Positions 31,576 to 37,962 of a stretch of 37,962 nucleotides of DNA are shown one piece after another. How positions within the stretch are numbered: the first letter of the stretch is position 1; the number at the start of each line of letters is the position of its first letter. The notes under the pieces were generated by a model. That model was not told the origin of the DNA. It worked only from the letters and a program-made list of their open reading frames with translations, and ran no database searches. Source of the stretch: Marinobacterium sp. (GTDB taxonomy: Bacteria; Pseudomonadota; Gammaproteobacteria; Pseudomonadales; Balneatricaceae); assembly GCA_018623095.1 (NCBI GenBank), contig JAAZVX010000004.1, positions 1 to 37,962 on the forward strand, written 5' to 3'. Made by a program: the position numbers and the translations under genes.

Positions 31576-32963
31576 GCTGACACCTCCGCGCGTGTTAAAT
31601 GGTGATGAATAACACGCGCGCAAACCGTCAAACGATACTCAGCACTGCCTCTAAGATCTGACATAGGAGTTAACTCACTCAACGCTGAAGATATTTGTTC
31701 AAGCGTTATGGTGGTAGGGTCAACATCTTCGAAGGCGGTCATAACATCTTTCGCGAGCACCGGCGTCGCCGCCATGCCACCTAAACCAATGAGTAGACCG
31801 TGAATTCTACCCTCATCTAGAGTGTAGTGCGTCGCAACCGCAACGGCAGAGATATCATCATCTATGCGTTTAGAGACCTTCTCGAAATAAATATGAGCCC
31901 CCTCTTCAACCCTGAAATGGATCTGACTGATCACTTCATTCGATTGCAATGCGGTATGCTTGTAACCTAAGAAAAAATCCTCTAGCGCAACGGTGCGCTC
32001 TTGTTGAACACTGTTTAGGGTCAGATCTGCTTGTAACGCGAGCAACAGTGGCGCCAAATCCCCTATCGGAGAGGCATTGCCAATCGATCCACCTAAGGTG
32101 GCGCGGTTGCGAATCTGTTGTGATGCAAATCGGCTGAGCAACTGATCAAGTGCAGCAAATCCAGACACTTTCGCTTGCTCTTTAATGCGCGTCAAAGAGA
32201 CAGCGGCACCGACAGACCAACACCCCTGTTCAACCGTTAGCTGATGCAGAGCAGCAATTTTTTCAGTGCTAATCAGTGTTTCGACGCGCTCCAACCCCTG
32301 AGTAGCCCGCAGCATCCAATCTGTCCCACCAGATAAAAGAACCGATTCAGGGTATTCAGCTTTTAAACAGCAAAGCGCTTCAAGGGTGGAGGGCTGATGG
32401 AAACCGGTGACGGGATCATCGTTACGATTAAGATGCTTTAAAGAGTCAACTAAGGATGCCTCAAGCTGAGTAAATCGATCATTCGTACAATCAGCAAGCA
32501 GAACCGCCTTAATAATCGGTGAGTAACCGGTACATCGACATAAATTACCGCCCAGAGCTTCATCAATCGCCTCGATGTCTGGGCTAGGGTGCTGTTTTTT
32601 AAGCGCCAAGGCGGAAAGAATAAAACCAGGTGTACAAAATCCACACTGTGAGGCGTGATAATCTATAAAGGCCTGCTGCAATGGATGAAGTTGGTCGCCT
32701 TGGGCAAGGTCCTCAACGGTAATCAATGCCTTACCATCAAGCTCTGCAACGGGCATCAAACAGCTATTAACCGCTTCGTAACAAAGCTTCTCATCGGCAT
32801 CTAATGTGACCAGTACAACCGTGCATGCGCCGCAGTCACCCGATGCACACCCCTCTTTAGTCCCTGTAAGCCGTTTCGTGTCACGCAGGAACTCCAGAAG
32901 CGTCTGAGTATTGGAAAGCGTACGATCCTGTTGAACGGATCCATTTTTCCAGTAACTGATCAT
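31572..32963 (-). CDS. xdhA: Xanthine dehydrogenase, FeS/FAD subunit
   Basis: From ATG 32963 the protein has 463 residues. The N-terminal 2Fe-2S domain has Cys39, Cys44, Cys47 and probably Cys68 (GCASGDCGACTVV, NSCLMP). The second 2Fe-2S domain has Cys107, Cys110, Cys142 and Cys144 (QCGFCTPG, NLCRCTGY). An FAD domain follows (LLSGGTDW, ATLGGSIGNASPIGDL) and a CO-dehydrogenase flavoprotein C-terminal domain. It passes electrons from the Mo site to NAD. ATG 32963 is preferred; the frame is open to ATG 33020, but that start has no ribosome site and adds a 19-residue segment unusual for the family. Confidence 0.93.
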   Translation of the reverse strand: MISYWKNGSVQQDRTLSNTQTLLEFLRDTKRLTGTKEGCASGDCGACTVVLVTLDADEKLCYEAVNSCLMPVAELDGKALITVEDLAQGDQLHPLQQAFIDYHASQCGFCTPGFILSALALKKQHPSPDIEAIDEALGGNLCRCTGYSPIIKAVLLADCTNDRFTQLEASLVDSLKHLNRNDDPVTGFHQPSTLEALCCLKAEYPESVLLSGGTDWMLRATQGLERVETLISTEKIAALHQLTVEQGCWSVGAAVSLTRIKEQAKVSGFAALDQLLSRFASQQIRNRATLGGSIGNASPIGDLAPLLLALQADLTLNSVQQERTVALEDFFLGYKHTALQSNEVISQIHFRVEEGAHIYFEKVSKRIDDDISAVAVATHYTLDEGRIHGLLIGLGGMAATPVLAKDVMTAFEDVDPTTITLEQISSALSELTPMSDLRGSAEYRLTVCARVIHHHLTRAEVSA

Positions 32964-33022
32964 AAATAGACTGCCTGAAATGTCATATATAATAGGCTTA
33001 TTGTGTGAAAACCTAACCATTC

Positions 33023-33079
33023 AGTCAAATAAATAATCTGACTTAAGGGTTAAATTTTATTTGATTTTTGAGTCAAATA
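33023..33079. promoter_or_regulatory. Operator region between xdhA and the deaminase gene
   Basis: AGTCAAATA occurs at 33023-33031 and again at 33071-33079, exactly 48 bases apart. Each forms half of a dyad: AGTCA-n11-TGACT (33023-33043) and TATTTGA-n8-TCAAATA (33058-33079). Such paired sites between divergent promoters fit one regulator controlling both sides. The words resemble the TTGAC...GTCAA half-sites of several TetR, GntR and LysR purine regulators, but I cannot name the protein. Confidence 0.55.
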
Positions 33080-33136
33080 TTGGGTTCAATAGAGGATTAT
33101 TTTATCCATCAGTAATCATTGAGAACGCTCCTTACC

Positions 33137-34501
33137 ATGACACATGAACCACGCCTCTGGTTAGCCAATCCTTTAGCGGTTTATACGGGAAACGATGAAG
33201 ACGCATCTGGCGGCATCGTGGTTAGCGGCAAGACGATCGTATCACTGGTCGCCAAAGGTCATACACCTGCTGATATTGATCAAACCATTGATGTCAGTGA
33301 TCAGGTGCTGATTCCTGGCTTGATCAATACTCACCATCATTTCTACCAAACATTGACCCGTGCACTCCCTTCTGCACTCAATAACGAGCTGTTTCCTTGG
33401 CTACAAACCCTCTATCCGGTTTGGGCCAACTTGGATCCTGAAGTACACCGAGCCGCGACCAAGCTTGCACTGGCCGAACTGCTTCTATCAGGTTGTACCA
33501 CCGCCTCTGATCACCACTATTTGTTCCCGGCTAATCTTACCGACGCCATCGATCATCAGGTCGAAATCGGTCGTGAGATGGGCGTGCGTATGGCGATGAC
33601 CCGTGGGTCGATGAGTCTTGGGCAGGATCAAGGCGGCTTACCACCAAACAGTGTGGTGCAAACGGAAGATGAGATTCTTCAAGACTCCGAACGTCTGGTC
33701 TCTCGTTACCATGACAGTACCCCCTTCTCTATGTCACAAATCGCTCTGGCACCCTGCTCACCCTTTTCGGTGACGACAGAGTTAATGCGAGACACGGCCA
33801 GCTTGGCTAAGCAACTCAATGTTCGGCTCCATACCCACCTGGCTGAGACCATTGATGAGGAGAATTTTTGTCAGCGCTCATTTGGTATGCGAACGGTAGA
33901 CTACCTCGAATCGGTCGGTTGGCTCTCTAATAACACCTGGCTAGCGCACGGCATTCACTTTAATGACGAAGAGATTAACCGTCTTGGTAAAGCAGGTGTT
34001 GGTGTCTGTCACTGCCCAAGCTCCAACATGATGCTCGCGTCTGGCATTGCTAAAGTGAAAGAGCTTGAAGCAGCTGGTTCACCCGTTGGTTTAGGGGTTG
34101 ATGGCTCGGCATCCAACGATTGCTCTAATATGATTCAAGAGGTGCGACAGGCTATGTACATACAGCGTCTTCGATACGGATCCTCTGCGGTCACTCATTT
34201 AGATGCTTATCGCTGGGGTACTCAAGGCTCAGCCAAGGTATTAGGACGTGACGATATTGGTGAGTTAGCCGTAGGTAAGGCAGCCGATATTGCTCTATTT
34301 AAGCTGGATGAACCTCGTTTCAGTGGTGCTCACGATCCACTGGCAGCTCTGCTATTGTGCGGCGCCCATCATGCAGAAGCGGTCATGGTAAATGGTGAGT
34401 GGCGCGTAAAAGCTGGCGAATTGGTTGGCCAAGACCTTGAACAGATCATGTTTGAACATAATAAAGCTGCAAAAACTCTTGCGGCCCGTGCGATTTCCTA
34501 G
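33137..34501 (+). CDS. 8-oxoguanine deaminase-like amidohydrolase
   Basis: The 454 residues fit the hydroxydechloroatrazine/8-oxoguanine deaminase family: zinc site in PGLINTHHHFYQTL, HTHLAE, HGIHFNDEE, CHCPSSNMMLASG and Asp in GVDGSASNDCSNM. The NxHHHxYQ-L-R form and the SGCTTASDHHY motif are those of bacterial 8-oxoguanine deaminases, which release urate from 8-oxoguanine and also act on isocytosine. ATG 33137 is chosen; TTG 33119 is in frame. It is divergent from xdhA and followed after nine bases by gpt, placing it in purine turnover; a triazine hydrolase role is less likely here. Confidence 0.85.
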   Translation: MTHEPRLWLANPLAVYTGNDEDASGGIVVSGKTIVSLVAKGHTPADIDQTIDVSDQVLIPGLINTHHHFYQTLTRALPSALNNELFPWLQTLYPVWANLDPEVHRAATKLALAELLLSGCTTASDHHYLFPANLTDAIDHQVEIGREMGVRMAMTRGSMSLGQDQGGLPPNSVVQTEDEILQDSERLVSRYHDSTPFSMSQIALAPCSPFSVTTELMRDTASLAKQLNVRLHTHLAETIDEENFCQRSFGMRTVDYLESVGWLSNNTWLAHGIHFNDEEINRLGKAGVGVCHCPSSNMMLASGIAKVKELEAAGSPVGLGVDGSASNDCSNMIQEVRQAMYIQRLRYGSSAVTHLDAYRWGTQGSAKVLGRDDIGELAVGKAADIALFKLDEPRFSGAHDPLAALLLCGAHHAEAVMVNGEWRVKAGELVGQDLEQIMFEHNKAAKTLAARAIS

Positions 34502-34510
34502 GAGAAGATT

Positions 34511-35005
34511 ATGACCCCCTACAGCAAAGACTTTCCCGTTAGTTGGGACGAACTGCACCGAAACGCACGTGCACTGAGCTGGCGCCTTCTTGAACAGAGC
34601 CCCTGGAAAGGCATTGTTGCCATCACTAGAGGCGGCTTAGTTCCGGCAGCCATTTTAGCTCGCGAGATGGACATTCGAATGATCGATACGATCTGTGTGC
34701 TTAGCTACTCTAACTCCGACAGTGGCGAAGCCTCAGTTCAGGGACAAATCGAGGTTCTTAAAGGCATTGAGGGTGACGGCGAAGGGATGATTCTGGTTGA
34801 TGATTTGGTTGATACTGGACGCACTGCACAATACGTTCGCGAGATGCTACCTAAAGCGCATTTTGCCACGCTCTATGCAAAACCAGCGGGCAAACCTTTG
34901 GTGGATACCTTCATAACTGAAGTGAGCCAAGATACTTGGATACGCTTCCCATGGGATATGGTGCAAACTTTTGCACAGCCTTTATCAGAAGTTATTGATA
35001 AGTAA
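34511..35005 (+). CDS. gpt: Xanthine-guanine phosphoribosyltransferase
   Basis: This 164-residue PRTase has the signature [11 protein letters not shown] (PRPP site), TRGGLVPA near residue 40 and the hood region WIRFPWD that stacks on the purine, as in Escherichia coli Gpt. It converts xanthine or guanine with PRPP to XMP or GMP. ATG 34511 follows AGGAGA with good spacing. It lies nine bases after the 8-oxoguanine deaminase gene, so guanine and xanthine made by the cluster can be salvaged as well as degraded. Confidence 0.93.
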   Translation: MTPYSKDFPVSWDELHRNARALSWRLLEQSPWKGIVAITRGGLVPAAILAREMDIRMIDTICVLSYSNSDSGEASVQGQIEVLKGIEGDGEGMILVDDLVDTGRTAQYVREMLPKAHFATLYAKPAGKPLVDTFITEVSQDTWIRFPWDMVQTFAQPLSEVIDK

Positions 35006-35129
35006 CTGATTAATAAAACCTATTTTTATAAAGGGCGCCCATATATATTTTTGGAGTGCCTTAAAATAAACCTGCAAAAACAAAATCCTCTGCTAGGCTT
35101 AAACTTTCATACACTTGAAAGGTTGTTTT

Positions 35130-36242
35130 ATGGGCTTTAAATACCTAGCTTCCTGTTTTCTACTCTTGCTCATTAGCCAGTCCGTTTTGGCCTATGAGTT
35201 CTCGCTGATGACTGAAATCACACTGCACCCATTTTTCTTTCTCGTCTCTGTAGCACTGATTATCCTAGCGCTAGGCACAATGGCTAGAACCCTAAATCTA
35301 CTTCGTTCACGAGGCCATAAACAGTTAAGGCAGCTTAAACGCGAACGTCAAAAGACACAGCGACACCTTGCCATCATCGACAAACACGTTCTAATGGTTA
35401 ATACCGATCAAGACGGCAAGGTGACTAAGGCCTCAAGTGCTTTCTGTGGGCACACCGGCTATACAATCAAGCAACTTAAGTCGTTAACACTTGAGTGTCT
35501 TATTCCAGAAAGCAACCGCTCTTCAATTCTGAATAAACGCTATCAAGAGGCTAGTCAGAAAGGATTTGTTAGCGTTGAAGTACAAGAGAAAAATGCCTTT
35601 GGTGGACTCTACTGGGTGAAGCTACAGATAGAGGCACAATACGATCGAAATGGATCGATTATTGGATTTACCGAAATACGAGAAGATATATCCACACAGA
35701 AAAAACTGGAAGAGCTATGGATGACGGATCAACTGACCGGCCTGTATAACCGCGCTCGGCTAGATGAACTGTTTGAGACAGAGCTGCGACGGGCAAGACG
35801 ATATGGTTCTCAATTCTCAATCCTGCTTTTAGATATAGACCATTTCAAACAGATTAATGACCAATATGGACATTTGACGGGTGATGATGTGCTTTTTTCG
35901 GTTGCCGATCTGCTCAAAAAGAACATACGTGATGTTGATGTGCTTGGTCGATGGGGTGGCGAGGAGTTTATGTTAATACTGCCCAATACCAACCAATCTG
36001 AAGCACTGACGCTGGCAGAAAAACTGAGACAATTGATTCAGACTCACTCATTCACTCCAGTTAAAAACGTGACGGCTAGTTTTGGTGTCAGCAGTTACAT
36101 AGCAGGTATTGACGCCGAAGAGCTGTTTAAAAAAGCTGATGAAGCTCTGTATCGAGCGAAAGCTAAAGGTCGCAATCGATCAGAGCTAGGCATGCAAAGC
36201 TTACCCAGCTCTAATGAGCGGCACTCAGATCAGAGCGCTTAA
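35130..36242 (+). CDS. Membrane diguanylate cyclase with PAS domain
   Basis: This 370-residue protein has a signal/anchor (residues 5-20) and a membrane span (about 33-52). A PAS domain of about 80-190 follows (VNTDQDGKVTKASSAFCGHTGYT, then FTEIREDIS), and a GGDEF domain of 193-355 with GGEEF at 276-280 and the RxxD inhibitory site RDVD at 267-270, spaced five residues before it. It should make c-di-GMP and be subject to product inhibition. ATG 35130 follows AAAGG; TTG 35115 is in frame. Its last four bases overlap the stop of the LuxO-like gene. Confidence 0.93.
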   Translation: MGFKYLASCFLLLLISQSVLAYEFSLMTEITLHPFFFLVSVALIILALGTMARTLNLLRSRGHKQLRQLKRERQKTQRHLAIIDKHVLMVNTDQDGKVTKASSAFCGHTGYTIKQLKSLTLECLIPESNRSSILNKRYQEASQKGFVSVEVQEKNAFGGLYWVKLQIEAQYDRNGSIIGFTEIREDISTQKKLEELWMTDQLTGLYNRARLDELFETELRRARRYGSQFSILLLDIDHFKQINDQYGHLTGDDVLFSVADLLKKNIRDVDVLGRWGGEEFMLILPNTNQSEALTLAEKLRQLIQTHSFTPVKNVTASFGVSSYIAGIDAEELFKKADEALYRAKAKGRNRSELGMQSLPSSNERHSDQSA

Positions 36243-37669
36243 CTCCATCCCTTAATCTTTCGATAGAGCGTAGAGGGACTGACTTCGAGCAGTGCTGCAG
36301 CCTTAGGCACATTACCCTTGCAGAGCTTGACAGCATTCTCAATGATCTTGCGCTCTAGCACCTCTAGAGGTTCGATCTCATCAAGACTTTGAGCCATCAC
36401 CTTGGAGTAGGGCTTAGCTTTGCTTGCTGCCCTCTTCGATGGCACCTCTACAGGCAGCTCACGACTCTCCTGAATCGGAGCGGCAATCTCTAGAACTGAA
36501 TTAAGCGGTGCAGGAAGATCAGACACACTGACAAGACCGCCTTGATTGAGCACCACCACATTGCGGACTACATTCTGAAGCTCACGGACATTACCAGGCC
36601 AATGATACTCAAGCAGTCTTCGCTTAGCCTCATCATCAAAACCTTCGAAATACTTGGTCTCCTCACGTGCATAGCGGTTCAAGAAGAATTCAGCAATCAT
36701 CAAAATATCATCGCCACGATCTCGTAGCGGCGGAAGGTGAACAGGAATAACGTGTAAGCGGTAGTAGAGATCCTCTCTAAAACGGCCGGCCTGAACCTCT
36801 TTTAAAGGGTCTCGATTAGTTGCACAGATAAAACGGACATCCACCACTTCATCGGAGTTACTGCCTACTTTTTGGATAATGCCGGTCTGAATGAATCGCA
36901 GCAATTTGGTTTGCAAATCGAGACTCATTTCACCAATTTCATCTAAAAACAGCGTACCACCATTCGCTTTAGTCGCCGCCCCATCACGATTTGCACTGGC
37001 ACCGGTAAATGCCCCCTTAACGTGGCCAAAGATCTCGCTCTCCATAAGATCCTTAGGGATGGCTGTACAGTTGATGGCAACAAAAGGGCCTTCAAAACGC
37101 GCACTCTGTTTGTGCAGTGCTTCAGCCGTGAGCTCCTTACCAGCGCCGCTTTCACCGGTAACAAATACCGACGCTTTACTCGGTCCCGCCCGCTCAATGA
37201 GGTGATACATATCTTGCATAGCGGGGCTAGCCCCAATGAAACTGTGGAAAGTTTCACGCTGCTTTTTCTCAGCCGAATCTACAGGCGCAAAGTTGAGCTT
37301 CGACACTTGCGCAAGTGCCGATCCAATCGCAACCTTTAAACGCCTCGCATCAAAAGGCTTTTCCAGAAAATCGTAAGCCCCTAAACGAATGGCATCAACG
37401 GCTATATCTATTGAGCCATGTGCTGTCATAATAATAACCAGCGACTTAATCTGATGCTCAACAATCCGTTTCAGAATTTCGAACCCATCACCGTCGGGAA
37501 GACGGAGGTCTAGAAGCACGACCTGATAGACCTTTGCTTCAAGCGCAGCATGGGCCTCGGAGAGAGTGGCGGCCGTATCAACTAAGACCTCCTCTTTCTC
37601 AACGTACTGAGCATAAATACGTCGTAAACTGGCACTGTCTTCAACGATTAATACTTGGTTCTGAGACAT
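36239..37669 (-). CDS. LuxO-like sigma54-dependent response regulator
   Basis: This 476-residue NtrC-family activator has a receiver (Asp54 in VVLLDLRLPDGDG), an AAA+ domain (Walker A GESGAGKE at 172-179, GAFTGA at 219-224, Walker B FLDE at 241-244, ATNRDP) and a FIS-type HTH at the C-terminus (KAAALLEVSPSTLYRKIKGW). The wording MESEIFGHVKGAFTGA and IQTG-x2-QKVGS and the final SPSTLYRKIKGW are very close to LuxO of vibrios. It would activate sigma54 promoters, perhaps of small RNAs, but no Qrr-like gene is in the window. It lies 24 bases after an Hpt protein, which probably phosphorylates it. Confidence 0.9.
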   Translation of the reverse strand: MSQNQVLIVEDSASLRRIYAQYVEKEEVLVDTAATLSEAHAALEAKVYQVVLLDLRLPDGDGFEILKRIVEHQIKSLVIIMTAHGSIDIAVDAIRLGAYDFLEKPFDARRLKVAIGSALAQVSKLNFAPVDSAEKKQRETFHSFIGASPAMQDMYHLIERAGPSKASVFVTGESGAGKELTAEALHKQSARFEGPFVAINCTAIPKDLMESEIFGHVKGAFTGASANRDGAATKANGGTLFLDEIGEMSLDLQTKLLRFIQTGIIQKVGSNSDEVVDVRFICATNRDPLKEVQAGRFREDLYYRLHVIPVHLPPLRDRGDDILMIAEFFLNRYAREETKYFEGFDDEAKRRLLEYHWPGNVRELQNVVRNVVVLNQGGLVSVSDLPAPLNSVLEIAAPIQESRELPVEVPSKRAASKAKPYSKVMAQSLDEIEPLEVLERKIIENAVKLCKGNVPKAAALLEVSPSTLYRKIKGWS

Positions 37670-37693
37670 CAGAAAATTCCTTTGTAGACGCTG

Positions 37694-37962
37694 TTAGGTC
37701 GATAGTGCCGTTGAGAACCGGTTCAATTCAGTTAGAACTGACTCCAGCTGAGCGGGCACTGAAGGAACAAACTGATCAACTGTCGCCTGATCACCACTCT
37801 TTGCCGCTTTTTCAATGCGTTCTGCTGTTGAGCGAAGGGTCTCTGCACCAAAGGTAGCGGATGTCCCTTTCAGTGAGTGAGCTTCAATACCCAGTGTGGC
37901 TAAATCATTTTCAGCCATCGCTTTGTTAATATTTTCTAAGCGCTGTGAAGATTCTACTTCAA
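37694..37962 (-). CDS. Hpt domain, 5' end cut by the window edge
   Basis: The minus-strand frame is open to the right edge. The visible 89 residues carry the Hpt signature EAHSLKGTSATFGAETL with the phosphoryl-accepting His, then helices of an Hpt bundle (RIEKAAKSGD, FVPSVPAQLESVL). It is either the C-terminus of a hybrid kinase or a short Hpt protein such as LuxU. The gene lies directly upstream of the LuxO-like regulator, as luxU follows luxO in vibrios but in reversed order. A start at the internal ATG 37918 would remove part of the domain, so the true start lies outside. Confidence 0.85.
   Translation of the reverse strand, partial: EVESSQRLENINKAMAENDLATLGIEAHSLKGTSATFGAETLRSTAERIEKAAKSGDQATVDQFVPSVPAQLESVLTELNRFSTALST

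Noticed and set aside
35030-35040. GGGCGCCC palindrome after gpt as a terminator
   Set aside because: It is eight bases without loop or adjacent T-run.
36891-37339. Plus-strand frames of about 105 codons opposite the LuxO-like gene
   Set aside because: They are antisense to a clear AAA+ domain and show no ribosome site or recognisable fold.
1-37962. CRISPR arrays, insertion sequences, prophage or integrase genes
   Set aside because: No regularly spaced repeats, transposase, integrase or terminal inverted repeats were seen.

Overview
The window reads as a chromosomal segment of a marine gammaproteobacterium, most like the Oceanospirillales and relatives (Marinomonas, Neptunomonas or Amphritea type). 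This is inferred from protein character and gene order: uvrC-pgsA followed by a Gly-Cys-Leu tRNA cluster, a phasin, an acrylate-detoxification pair (acuR-acuI), many two-component and c-di-GMP proteins, and moderate GC. No rRNA, insertion sequence, CRISPR array or prophage is visible.

Left part (1-8700): the C-terminal part of a hybrid histidine kinase cut by the window edge; a phasin with a consensus sigma70 promoter bracketed by two palindromic operators; truC, mtnN, a TlpA-like thioredoxin and a beta-hydroxyacid dehydrogenase; a 46-residue membrane peptide behind a perfect FNR/Anr box; a DUF1853 protein; a small unknown protein; then uvrC and pgsA.

Middle part (8700-19200): a tRNA operon with a textbook promoter; a lone receiver protein facing a PAS-GSDEF-EAL protein; a second beta-hydroxyacid dehydrogenase; a 111-residue unknown protein and a second hybrid kinase paralogous to the one at the left edge; then a KfrA-type DNA-binding coiled-coil gene plus an unknown partner. 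The KfrA-type gene has a palindrome at its promoter, and a close copy of part of it lies downstream in a 659-base gene-free stretch. This cassette is the best candidate for something undescribed. It is followed by yjdM, sseA, a membrane-anchored FMN glutamate-synthase-like protein and a small unknown gene.

Right part (19200-37962): acuR-acuI with a NemR-type operator and a DsbA-family gene; a split YeeE/YedE sulfur transporter; an ABC exporter; a RutR-like TetR regulator; an OmpR-type two-component pair; and a purine cluster. In that cluster xdhA-xdhB-xdhC-guaD form an overlapping operon opposite an 8-oxoguanine deaminase-like gene and gpt, with repeated operator-like words between them. Together these would convert guanine and 8-oxoguanine to xanthine and urate, or salvage xanthine to XMP. 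The window ends with a membrane PAS-GGDEF cyclase facing a LuxO-like sigma54 activator, which is preceded by an Hpt domain running off the edge.

All functions come from reading motifs and family resemblance by eye; no database search was run.
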